Part shown: one piece after another, positions 43,973 to 51,749 of the stretch
Layout: the number at the start of each line of letters is the position of its first letter
How positions within the stretch are numbered: position 1 is the stretch's first letter
NCBI GenBank assembly: GCA_003584705.1
Contig: AP018536.1
Coordinates: 3,348,001 to 3,412,000 of the forward strand
Origin: Lachnospiraceae bacterium GAM79
Lineage (GTDB): Bacteria; Bacillota; Clostridia; Lachnospirales; Lachnospiraceae
DNA: 64,000 bases
Reading direction: 5' to 3'
Notes under the pieces: generated by a model
Told to the model about the DNA's origin: nothing
The model's input: only the letters and a program-made list of their open reading frames with translations
Databases searched by the model: none
Made by a program: the position numbers and the translations under genes

Positions 43973-45700
43973 ATGGACTGCAAGGAAATGATCCTGTCAG
44001 AGGACACCTATGACATTATCACAGACTTTTCCGCATCGGAATTTCTGGGAGATGACAATAATTGTTATGAACGCATCGGAGAAGATTTTTTGATTTTGTA
44101 TTTGGCCAATCTGGGAATCCGCAATCCAAAGATTGATTTTTTCCCCTATCACAATATGCCGAAGCTTTACGGGCTCATGCAGCTATCTCCCTCCGGTGAG
44201 ACGCCACCCGGTGCCGCTCCCTTTGATCCGGCAAGTCTGATTGCCAGTGGGATCACCCAGGTGCAGCGTCCACCCCTAAGTCTCACGGGGCAGGGCGTGA
44301 TCCTGTGTTTTATCGATACCGGTATTGATTACCAAAATCCTGTGTTTCTGGACGAGAACGGCAACAGCCGTGTCCTGGCGATCTGGGATCAGACGGTTCA
44401 GACCGGAGCGCCCCCTGATGGGTTAAAATATGGTTCTGAATACCGCAGAGAGGATATTAACCTGGCGTTGCGTTCCGAGGATCCTTATTCCATCGTTCCC
44501 TCCAGGGACGAAAACGGACACGGCAGTATCCTCGCCGGAGTCGCAGCCGGCAGTATCGTCAGACAAGGCAGTCCTTATATCGGTGCTGCACCGGGTGCCG
44601 ACATCGTCGTGGTGAAGCTCAAGGAATGTAAGCAATATCTGCGCAGCTTTTATCTGGTGCCCGAGGGTGTTCCCGCCTATCAGGAAAATGATATTATGCT
44701 GGGCATCAAATACGCGGAATCCTTCGTGCGGCTCTTCGAGCGTCCGGTAGTCATCTGTCTGGGTCTGGGAACCAACCAGGGAGATCATGCGGGCAATTCC
44801 TCCCTGTCACGGTATCTCTCTTCTCTCGCTGTCCGCAGAAGCCGTGCCGCCATCGTCTGCGGGGGAAATGAAGGGAACGCCTCACACCATTACCATGGAA
44901 GACTAAGCGCTCAGACACCTGGGGAGGATTCCCGGGATGTGGAGATCCGGGTCAGCGAAGGCTGTATCGGATTCTGGCTGGAGCTTTGGGGTGCTCTGCC
45001 GGATGCTTTTAATCTGAGCATCCGCACTCCCGGCGGGGAAAATATTCCCGAACTGCGCCTTGGGTTGCAACAAAGCGTGACCTATTCCTTTATCTACGAA
45101 AAAAGCAGAGTCACTATCGACTCTGCTCTTGTGGAAGAAAATTCCGGCGAGGAACTGATCCTTGTACGCATCCAGGATCCTACCCCCGGTATCTGGACCT
45201 TTCATGTCTCTGCTTCCGGTAGTTTATATAACGGTAATTTTCACATGTGGCTGCCTATCACAGAATTTCTGTCTACTCCGGTATATTTTCTCAATCCGGA
45301 TCCCGACATGACTTTGACGGAGCCCTCGATGGCGCCGGAGGTTCTGAGCGTTTCTACTTACAACGCGGAAAATAACAGTTTTTACGCAGAATCCGGCAGA
45401 GGCTTCGGACGCACCGGTCAGATCCGTCCGGACTTATCCGCTCCCGGAGTAAACATCTCCACCATTGACGGACGCCGTACGGGAAGCAGCATGGCTGCTG
45501 CTATCACTGCCGGAGCCGTAGCACAGTTTTTCCAATGGTCAGTCATTGAGGGCAATAACCGGCTGGCGGAAAGCCGGGAGATCCGCAGTTATTTCATACG
45601 CGGTGCCGTGCGTACACAGGGTCTGAACTACCCCAACCGGGAATGGGGCTACGGCAGACTGAATTTAGAGGAAACCTTCAATGCCCTGCTCCGGGTATGA
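43973..45700 (+). CDS. Subtilisin-family serine protease (CspB/CspC-like)
   Basis: The 575-residue S8 peptidase has the catalytic triad: Asp in VILCFIDTGIDYQNP, His in DENGHGSILAGVAAGS, and Ser in RTGSSMAAAITAG. A large insertion between His and Ser carries a jelly-roll-like domain, as in the clostridial germination proteases Csp. There is no signal peptide; a short N-terminal region (about 95 residues) may be a pro-segment. Csp proteases process cortex hydrolase SleC or sense germinants in spores; vegetative S8 homologues also exist in Lachnospiraceae, so the role is inferred. Divergent from the deacetylase gene, with GGAG before the ATG. Confidence 0.85.
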   Translation: MDCKEMILSEDTYDIITDFSASEFLGDDNNCYERIGEDFLILYLANLGIRNPKIDFFPYHNMPKLYGLMQLSPSGETPPGAAPFDPASLIASGITQVQRPPLSLTGQGVILCFIDTGIDYQNPVFLDENGNSRVLAIWDQTVQTGAPPDGLKYGSEYRREDINLALRSEDPYSIVPSRDENGHGSILAGVAAGSIVRQGSPYIGAAPGADIVVVKLKECKQYLRSFYLVPEGVPAYQENDIMLGIKYAESFVRLFERPVVICLGLGTNQGDHAGNSSLSRYLSSLAVRRSRAAIVCGGNEGNASHHYHGRLSAQTPGEDSRDVEIRVSEGCIGFWLELWGALPDAFNLSIRTPGGENIPELRLGLQQSVTYSFIYEKSRVTIDSALVEENSGEELILVRIQDPTPGIWTFHVSASGSLYNGNFHMWLPITEFLSTPVYFLNPDPDMTLTEPSMAPEVLSVSTYNAENNSFYAESGRGFGRTGQIRPDLSAPGVNISTIDGRRTGSSMAAAITAGAVAQFFQWSVIEGNNRLAESREIRSYFIRGAVRTQGLNYPNREWGYGRLNLEETFNALLRV

Positions 45701-45937
45701 CTATATGATCTCCTGCAGTGCATAGACCGGCTGCACACTGCAGACGCCGTTAATCTTACGCACGCTGCGCTCCAGTTTTTCCAGTTCCTTTTCCGAGGTC
45801 ACATCCGCTTTTACGAGGAAATCATATTCCCCCTCTACCTGATAGCAGGATGTGACTTCCGGTTGCTGCCGCATTTTGTCCATAAACCCGGCATGATATT
45901 TTTTATGCTGCACCGTCACCTCTAAAAATACTTCCAT
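45701..45937 (-). CDS. Stand-alone AsnC/Lrp ligand-binding (RAM) domain
   Basis: This 78-residue protein matches only the C-terminal ligand-binding domain of Lrp/AsnC regulators: EVFLEVTVQHKKYHAGFMDK, then VTSCYQVEGEYDFLVKADVT, without any HTH. Stand-alone RAM proteins bind amino acids and modulate full-length Lrp proteins or act independently. It is convergent with the protease gene (stops abut), with AGAGGTGG upstream of the ATG. Confidence 0.88.
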   Translation of the reverse strand: MEVFLEVTVQHKKYHAGFMDKMRQQPEVTSCYQVEGEYDFLVKADVTSEKELEKLERSVRKINGVCSVQPVYALQEII

Positions 45938-46060
45938 AAGCCACCTCTCTTCTCAAATCTTTTACTTGATCACCGAATAAAAAACGCTTGATGATGTATC
46001 TTCGTCAAATACAGCCTCCTGTGCAGGCACAAATCCGTGTTTGACTCATTGTATACATAA

Positions 46061-46100
46061 AAAGAGGAAAGACACCGTACACACGATATCTTTCCTCTTT
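46061..46100 (-). terminator. Strong intrinsic terminator
   Basis: AAAGAGGAAAGA (46061-46072) and TCTTTCCTCTTT (46089-46100) form a perfect 12-bp stem. On the minus strand TTTTTAT follows, so it terminates the gene ending at 46213. Confidence 0.85.
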
Positions 46101-46212
46101 GAAAGTGATTGCATCATACCATATTCTTTCTATACTTACAAGTCGTCTGATAAATCTTATCAGAATTTTAATATTTCGGACAATACTTTCTGCCGATTTG
46201 TACGCTATAAGC

Positions 46213-46938
46213 CTATTTTACATCCGCTTTGGAAAAAATTCTGGCATACCCATAGGACAGCGGACGGTCCGTCATGTCCGCAAACCGCAGAGGGAAATTC
46301 TCCTTTTCCTCCATGCGGTTCGGGCAGTCTCTCCTGCCGCATCCCAGACAGATTCCGGCACATTTGGTAAAAGGATCCTTCGTCAGCTCCGCATAAAATA
46401 CCACACTTTTCTTCGGGATCATACAATACGCTGCATTACAGGTAACCGGCAATGCAAGCTCCTGCAGAAGCATGGGAAGGTTCGCCAGCCGCAGCAGACT
46501 GCTTATTTTTTGTTCTGAAGTCTCAGAAATCTCCCCACCTAAAAAATGCAGTCTGGCAACATGCAGATCCCGATGCACAACCAGCCACTCTGTATAAGCC
46601 CGGTAGCTTTCTAATAATAATTCACTGGACAGTACTTCGATCATATAACTCTCTGTCAGAAATCCGTTCTGCAAATACTTTTCCTGCAGTTCATCGATCC
46701 CTTTTCCCAGAGTAATGCCTACAGCCAAAAAAGACTGATCCCTCCCGGGAAAAGTCTCTTGGATTTCTCTGTCCTGCCATCCCGCTTCTGTCTCCAGGCA
46801 GGGGATCATCTCACCTGCCAGCCTCTTCAGATTGGGGTATTCTTCCGGATCATAATGATATTTTTCCATCACACTGTGCAGAAATTGTTCGTTCCTGCAC
46901 AGTGCTGTAATTTCTGAAAAAAAAGTCTGCATGTCCAC
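46213..46938 (-). CDS. Putative vitamin B12-dependent methionine synthase activation-like protein
   Basis: The 241-residue soluble protein has VGITLGKGIDELQEKYLQNG, then EVLSSELLLESYRAYTEWLV (a helix pair seen in cobalamin methionine-synthase activation domains) and a C-terminal Cys cluster CAGICLGCGRRDCPNR. The CxxC..CPxR ending occurs in small MetH-activation proteins of Clostridia. Those proteins help reductively reactivate the corrinoid. The identification rests on these patterns only; a lone metal-binding protein of unknown role is the alternative. The start is a GTG at 46938 with GGGAG five bases before, or the ATG six bases on. Confidence 0.45.
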   Translation of the reverse strand: MDMQTFFSEITALCRNEQFLHSVMEKYHYDPEEYPNLKRLAGEMIPCLETEAGWQDREIQETFPGRDQSFLAVGITLGKGIDELQEKYLQNGFLTESYMIEVLSSELLLESYRAYTEWLVVHRDLHVARLHFLGGEISETSEQKISSLLRLANLPMLLQELALPVTCNAAYCMIPKKSVVFYAELTKDPFTKCAGICLGCGRRDCPNRMEEKENFPLRFADMTDRPLSYGYARIFSKADVK

Positions 46939-46995
46939 CTGTTCTCCCGGAATACCGGTGATCTCATGACGCAGGCATATTTTGCCTGCATCCGG

Positions 46996-48867
46996 TTAAT
47001 TGTTTTTAATGCGCAGGCATCTGATGGCATTGAGCACAGCCAGTACCATAACTCCTACGTCTGCGAAGATAGCAACCCACATGTTGGCGATACCCAGCGC
47101 ACCCAGGATCAGGCAGATGGCCTTAACTGCCAGCGCAAATACGATGTTCTCGTAAACGATGCGCAGACATTTCCGGGAAATCCGCATAGCCAGAGCGATC
47201 TTGGCAGGATTGTCATCCATCAGAACCACATCCGCTGCCTCAATGGCCGCATCTGAGCCAAGGGCTCCCATAGCGATACCGATATCCGCACGGGAAAGTA
47301 CCGGTGCATCGTTGATACCGTCACCCACGAATGCCAGTTTTTCCTTCTCGCTCTTGTCCTGCAACAGCTTCTCCACGCAGCTTACCTTGTCTGCGGGAAG
47401 CAGTTCACTGTGTACCTCATCCAATTTTAACTCACCGGCCACATGTTCTGCAACTGTTTTGCTGTCACCGGTCAGCATAACGCATTTCTTCACACCGGAA
47501 TTCTTCAGAGATGCAATGGCTTCCTTCGCACCATCCTTGATCACATCAGAGATCAGGATGTATCCGGCATATTTTCCGTCTACCGCTACATGAACCACTG
47601 TACCCACACCGGTATTTTCCGTATAAGCCAGGTTCAGACTCTTCATCAGTTTCGCATTACCGGCCGCTACCTGCTTGCCATTTACTTTGGCAGTAACGCC
47701 GTGTCCGCTGATTTCTTCCACATCACTGACGTTGGACGCCTCCAGCTCCTTGCCGTAAGAAATCTTCAGGCTCTTGCTGATGGGATGGCTGGAATAGCTC
47801 TCCGCATATGCAGCATACTCAAGCAGTTCATCCTCTGTGAAATCCCTGCCGGGGTAAATACCCGTCACATCGAATACACCCTTGGTCAGGGTACCGGTCT
47901 TGTCAAATACCACATATTTGGTCTCAGACAGCGCTTCCAGATAATTGGACCCCTTCACCAGAATACCACAGGCACTTGCTGCTCCGATTCCTCCGAAGAA
48001 AGAAAGGGGAATGGAAATGACCAGTGCACAAGGGCAGCTGATTACCAGGAAAGTCAAGGCACGAATGATCCACGTGCTCCAGACTGCCGGATTGCCCATG
48101 ATCAGGTTGATCACAGGAGGCAGGATGGCCAGTGCCAGAGCACTGTAGCAGACTGCCGGGGTATAATATCTTGCGAACTTCGTAATAAAGTTCTCAGACT
48201 TGGACTTCTTCATACTGGAATTCTCTACCAGATCCAGAATCTTGGATACGGTGGATTCTCCAAATTCCTTGGTGGTACGGATCTTAAGTAATCCGGTCAG
48301 GTTCACACAGCCGCTGATCACATCCTGATCCACTGTGATCTCTCTGGGGACGCTTTCACCGGTCAGGGCACTGGTATTCAGTGTGGATGTACCTTCCACT
48401 ACCACACCATCGATAGGAACCTTTTCACCGGGACGTACCACAATCACGGTTCCGATCTCTACATCATCGGGATCTACCTGCTCTAAGCTGCCGTCCTCTG
48501 CCTCAATGTTGGCATAATCCGGGCGGATATCCATCAGGGCGCTGATGTTCTGACGGCTCTTGCCCACAGCTACCGCCTGGAACAGTTCACCGATCTGGTA
48601 GAACAGCATAACGGCCACGCCTTCGGAATACTCTCCCAGTCCCATGGCACCTACGGTAGCTACCGCCATCAGGAAATTCTCATCAAACACTTCACCGTGC
48701 ATAATGCCCAGAACGGCTTTTCTGAGAATATCATAGCCGATCACCGCATAGGGAATCAGGTACAGCAGTCCCAGCCAGATCCCTTCCAAAGGTACAAAAT
48801 GCAAAATAATTAACAGTACTGCCGCCACAATGATGCGGACCAGTACTTTTTTCTGTTTCTTAGTCAT
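46996..48867 (-). CDS. Heavy-metal translocating P-type ATPase (Cd/Zn/Pb type)
   Basis: The 623-residue P1B-type pump exports a soft metal ion. It has four N-terminal membrane helices, the actuator loop with LTGESVP, the membrane metal site SCPCALVISIPL, the phosphorylation site FDKTGTLTKG, the SSHPISK motif of P1B pumps and the hinge GDGINDAP. CPC with the P1B-2-like second half points to Zn/Cd/Pb. It has no own metal-binding HMA domain; this is supplied by the small protein encoded just upstream. GAGGAAGC precedes the ATG. It is controlled by the ArsR-type operator 240-300 bases upstream of its start. Confidence 0.93.
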   Translation of the reverse strand: MTKKQKKVLVRIIVAAVLLIILHFVPLEGIWLGLLYLIPYAVIGYDILRKAVLGIMHGEVFDENFLMAVATVGAMGLGEYSEGVAVMLFYQIGELFQAVAVGKSRQNISALMDIRPDYANIEAEDGSLEQVDPDDVEIGTVIVVRPGEKVPIDGVVVEGTSTLNTSALTGESVPREITVDQDVISGCVNLTGLLKIRTTKEFGESTVSKILDLVENSSMKKSKSENFITKFARYYTPAVCYSALALAILPPVINLIMGNPAVWSTWIIRALTFLVISCPCALVISIPLSFFGGIGAASACGILVKGSNYLEALSETKYVVFDKTGTLTKGVFDVTGIYPGRDFTEDELLEYAAYAESYSSHPISKSLKISYGKELEASNVSDVEEISGHGVTAKVNGKQVAAGNAKLMKSLNLAYTENTGVGTVVHVAVDGKYAGYILISDVIKDGAKEAIASLKNSGVKKCVMLTGDSKTVAEHVAGELKLDEVHSELLPADKVSCVEKLLQDKSEKEKLAFVGDGINDAPVLSRADIGIAMGALGSDAAIEAADVVLMDDNPAKIALAMRISRKCLRIVYENIVFALAVKAICLILGALGIANMWVAIFADVGVMVLAVLNAIRCLRIKNN

Positions 48868-48891
48868 AGCTTCCTCTTTTCCGAGAGCATC

Positions 48892-49110
48892 CTATAAATA
48901 GATCTCGCAGTCATCCTCTACTCTCTTGCAGGCTTTTACCACGTTCTCCATAACGGCCTTCTCATCGCTGCCATCGGCAAATTCCACCTTCATCTTCTGG
49001 GTCATGAAGCTGACGGTTGCACCGGTAACACCCTCTACCTTCTTCGCTGCATCCTCCATCTTCAGAGCACAAGCTGCACAGTCTACTTCGATCTTGTAAG
49101 TTTTCTTCAT
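48892..49110 (-). CDS. HMA-domain metallochaperone
   Basis: This 72-residue protein is essentially one ferredoxin-like heavy-metal-associated domain: YKIEVDCAACALKMEDAAKKV with the CxxC motif (Cys-Ala-Ala-Cys), and GVTGATVSFMTQKMKVEFAD. Start at the ATG 49110 (GAGGAGG nine bases before); the frame is open further upstream, but that lies in the promoter. It delivers metal to, or senses it for, the P-type ATPase encoded 24 bases downstream. Confidence 0.92.
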   Translation of the reverse strand: MKKTYKIEVDCAACALKMEDAAKKVEGVTGATVSFMTQKMKVEFADGSDEKAVMENVVKACKRVEDDCEIYL

Positions 49111-49186
49111 GGTAATATCCTCCTCTTTCTCCATTCGCATTTTTTGTTTAGTTGCTAATGATTTGCATTTAGTTTTAATATTCATT

Positions 49187-49239
49187 CATATGAACCACTG
49201 TTCATATGTTTATATTACCATATGCCTGGAAAAAGTCAA
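49187..49239 (-). promoter_or_regulatory. Metal-efflux promoter with ArsR/SmtB-type operator
   Basis: TTGACT (49239-49234) and TAATAT (49217-49212) form a promoter with a 16-base spacer. Directly downstream are CATATGAAC (49187-49195) and GTTCATATG (49200-49208), a perfect inverted repeat with a 4-base centre, the form bound by ArsR/CzrA-type metal-sensing repressors. No arsR-like gene is in the neighbourhood. Confidence 0.75.
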
Positions 49240-49259
49240 TACTGTTTTTAAATGTTTTG

Positions 49260-49771
49260 TAAATTGAGAGTTAGTAAAATAATCCCGTAGCCCTTGGCAG
49301 GGTATAAGAAACGCGGCACGCTCGTACTTTATTTAGTACGATGCGCTCCTGTCGCAGAGCGTAGCGGTACATAAGCGGTCATAATACGACCGCAATGCGT
49401 CCCTTGAGACGCTATGGTACCGACGTCTGCTTACGGCACTGCTTATTCTTATACCCAGCCGGGGCTACTGGTTTTTGAAAGCTTTCCAAAACGCAGAACT
49501 CCCGGAGTATGCGGTGCCATGTCGAAGATGTTTGTCGGAGGATGTTGATATTTTCTAGAAAAGTGCTGAAAGACAGGGGGAAAGCGGACACGATGTCCGC
49601 GTCAGCCGATTGTCGACATGGATGTCGACTGTAGGCGGCCCCGTCATGACGAGAACCACTCATCACTTTTCGTAGAAAATTCACATCTGGAGACCTTACA
49701 TCGAGACATGTGTATCGCATGCTCCGGGAGTTCGTGGATTTTGCCAATGTATTTCACTAACTCTCAATTTA
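49260..49771. mobile_element. MITE-like element with TA target duplication, inserted at the clpX stop codon
   Basis: It is flanked by 20-bp terminal inverted repeats (AAATTGAGAGTTAGTAAAAT at 49261-49280; its complement at 49751-49770 with one mismatch) and by TA on both sides. The interior is non-coding and folds into two large hairpins: GTAGCCC..GGGTATAAGAA at 49288-49311 pairs with 49446-49468, and GAACTCCCGGAGTATGCGG near 49493 pairs with the segment around 49715-49734. There are smaller perfect ones inside (GCGGTC/GACCGC; GCGGAC/GTCCGC; GTCGACAT/ATGTCGAC). TA duplication suggests an IS630/mariner-type mover. Confidence 0.75.
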
Positions 49772-51352
49772 TTTCTCTTCCACCGGAATCTGCTTCAGAT
49801 TCTCCACGGGTTCCAGGATCTCATTACTGCGGATGTCGATGATGGGGCCGCCGGTTCCTTCAATGTACTCTCTGGTAATGGTAACCCTTCCGATGTTATC
49901 ATCCTTCGGGATCTCATACATGATATCCAGCATGAAGTCCTCGATGATGGAGCGCAGAGCTCTGGCACCGGTATCGCGCTTCATTGCCTTCTCGGCAATG
50001 GCATCCAGGGCATCGTCTGTGAACTCCAGTTTTACCTCATCCAGCTCCAACAGCTTCTGGTACTGCTTAAGAATCGCATTCTTCGGCTCTTTCAGGATCT
50101 TCACCAACATATCCTTTGACAATCCCTGTAAAGTACAAATGATCGGCAGACGACCGATAAATTCCGGAATCATACCAAACTTGCGGATATCCTCCACAGT
50201 CACCTTGGATAAAATATCGGTATCTTTATCGTATTTATCCTTCAGTTCCGAGTTGAAACCGATGGATGCGGTCTTGGTCAGGCGCTCCTTGATGATCTCG
50301 TCCAGATCCGGGAACGCACCACCGCAGATAAACAGGATATTGCGGGTGTTCACCGTTGCCAAAGGTACCATGGCATTTTTGCTGTTGGCACCTACCGGCA
50401 CCTCCACTTCCGCACCTTCCAGAAGCTTCAACATACCCTGCTGTACACTCTCTCCGCTGACATCCCGGGAGTTGGTGTTTTTCTTCTTGGCGATCTTGTC
50501 GATCTCATCGATGAAGATGATACCTTTTTCCGCCTTTTCTACGTCATTGCCCGCCGCTGCCAGCAATTTGGATACCACGCTCTCGATATCATCACCGATA
50601 TAACCCGCCTCAGTCAGAGAGGTGGCATCAGCAATAGCCAGAGGCACATCCAGAAGTTTTGCCAGTGTCTTTACCAGATAGGTCTTACCGGAACCGGTGG
50701 GGCCGATCATGAGGATGTTGGACTTTTCGATCTCAATCTCATCCATAGTGTCAGTGGCCACTCTCTTGTAATGGTTGTATACTGCTACGGAGATGACCTT
50801 CTTGGCTTTTTCCTGTCCTACCACGTATTCATCCAGACTGGCCTTGATCTTATGAGGTGCCGGAATGTCCTTGATATTGAATACCGGTTTGGGACCTTCC
50901 GCCTTCTTTTTCTTCTTGAGTTTCTGCTTGTTGGGAATACCGCCGTCTCCCTGAAGATCCGCCAGATTCACAAAACTGATGTTGGGGAATCCGTTCTGTC
51001 CGTTAAACTGGTTGAAATCATTGGGATTGTTCAACATTCCCTGATAATCGAACTGGCTCACAGTCTCCATGGTCTTGTGCATGCAATCATCGCAGATGCA
51101 GATATGGTTGGGCAGCTTGAACATTCTGCCGGCTTTGCTCTCCGGTCTGCGGCAGATAAAGCAGACATCTTCGTATTCGCTGCTGTCCTTTTTGTCCTCT
51201 GACTTTTTTTCGGTGGAATTTTCTTTTGCAGTATCCGCCACCTGTGTGTTTCCGTTATTTTTTTCGTTATCCTGAGTTTCACTCACATTGGTCTCTGTTT
51301 TTTCCTCCTCAGGGATCACTTCTCTATAATCATCATTATAATTATCTGTCAT
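49769..51352 (-). CDS. clpX: ATP-dependent Clp protease ATP-binding subunit ClpX
   Basis: The 527-residue AAA+ unfoldase feeds ClpP. It has an acidic ~62-residue N-terminal extension, then the zinc-binding domain (CFICRRPESKAGRMFKL, CICDDC), a linker, and the AAA+ core: Walker A IGPTGSGKTYLVKTLA, Walker B IIFIDEIDKIAKK, pore loop in the SGESVQQGML region, sensor RLPIICTL, and the GARALRSI C-domain. Start at the ATG 51352 (GAGGAG eight bases before); the open frame continues upstream through a repeat region that is leader, not protein. The stop TAA is formed where the MITE-like element joins. No clpP is nearby. Confidence 0.96.
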   Translation of the reverse strand: MTDNYNDDYREVIPEEEKTETNVSETQDNEKNNGNTQVADTAKENSTEKKSEDKKDSSEYEDVCFICRRPESKAGRMFKLPNHICICDDCMHKTMETVSQFDYQGMLNNPNDFNQFNGQNGFPNISFVNLADLQGDGGIPNKQKLKKKKKAEGPKPVFNIKDIPAPHKIKASLDEYVVGQEKAKKVISVAVYNHYKRVATDTMDEIEIEKSNILMIGPTGSGKTYLVKTLAKLLDVPLAIADATSLTEAGYIGDDIESVVSKLLAAAGNDVEKAEKGIIFIDEIDKIAKKKNTNSRDVSGESVQQGMLKLLEGAEVEVPVGANSKNAMVPLATVNTRNILFICGGAFPDLDEIIKERLTKTASIGFNSELKDKYDKDTDILSKVTVEDIRKFGMIPEFIGRLPIICTLQGLSKDMLVKILKEPKNAILKQYQKLLELDEVKLEFTDDALDAIAEKAMKRDTGARALRSIIEDFMLDIMYEIPKDDNIGRVTITREYIEGTGGPIIDIRSNEILEPVENLKQIPVEEK

Positions 51353-51384
51353 GTTATTCTCCTCTTTGTTTCCTACCACTATTC

Positions 51385-51527
51385 CGCAGTGTATCTCGGT
51401 AACACTTCGTGTTCCCTCGATATCCGGGCTTCGTCCTATCATCCCCGGCTCCAAAGCATCTTCGCAGTGTATCTCGGCAACACTTCGTGTTCCCTCGATA
51501 TCCGGGCTTCGCCCTATCATCCCCGGC
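51385..51527. repeat. Two ~64-bp REP-like units at 78-bp period in the clpX leader
   Basis: The unit beginning GCAGTGTATCTCGG and ending CTATCATCCCCGGC occurs at about 51386-51449 and 51464-51527 with two differences. Each unit folds into GGGC-GAA-GCCC and AACAC-GAA-GTGTT hairpins inside a TATC/GATA stem, resembling a small three-way structure. They lie between the promoter at 51601 and the clpX start. Confidence 0.75.
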
Positions 51528-51528
51528 C

Positions 51529-51567
51529 ATTATGCAATAATGCCTGCAAGCAGTCATATTGCATAAT
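51529..51567. other. Stem-loop in the clpX leader
   Basis: ATTATGCAAT (51529-51538) and ATTGCATAAT (51558-51567) form a perfect 10-bp stem around a 19-base loop, just upstream (in transcription order) of the REP-like units. Confidence 0.6.
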
Positions 51568-51600
51568 ACCCGTGTCTGACACTTCTCATTGCCTACGCTT

Positions 51601-51629
51601 ATTATACTCAATGAAGTAGCGGGGCACAA
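51601..51629 (-). promoter_or_regulatory. clpX promoter
   Basis: On the minus strand TTGTGC (51629-51624) and TATAAT (51606-51601) are spaced by 17 bases. This places the transcript start near 51594 and gives a ~240-base leader that includes the repeats. Confidence 0.75.
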
Positions 51630-51681
51630 GTTAAGTTTTTCTAAACCATTTATAACTATTCATATTTTGGTAAATATTACA

Positions 51682-51716
51682 AGACCCGGGCAAAACTATA
51701 TGTCTCGCCCGGGTCT
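51682..51716 (-). terminator. Stem-loop after htrA
   Basis: AGACCCGGGC and GCCCGGGTCT form a perfect 10-bp stem with a 15-base loop, 34 bases after the htrA stop. The U-tract is weak on the minus strand. Confidence 0.6.
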
Positions 51717-51749
51717 CTTTCCATTTCCTTTTATTTACCTGTTATTTCT

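Noticed and set aside
49412-49747. 111-codon minus-strand frame inside the MITE-like element
   Set aside because: It coincides with palindromic arms, has no recognisable domain and no ribosome-binding site.
51353-51520. Longer ClpX with a repeated N-terminus (MIGRSPDIEGTRS twice)
   Set aside because: The extension is the REP-like leader repeat read in frame; a strong ribosome-binding site marks the ATG at 51352.
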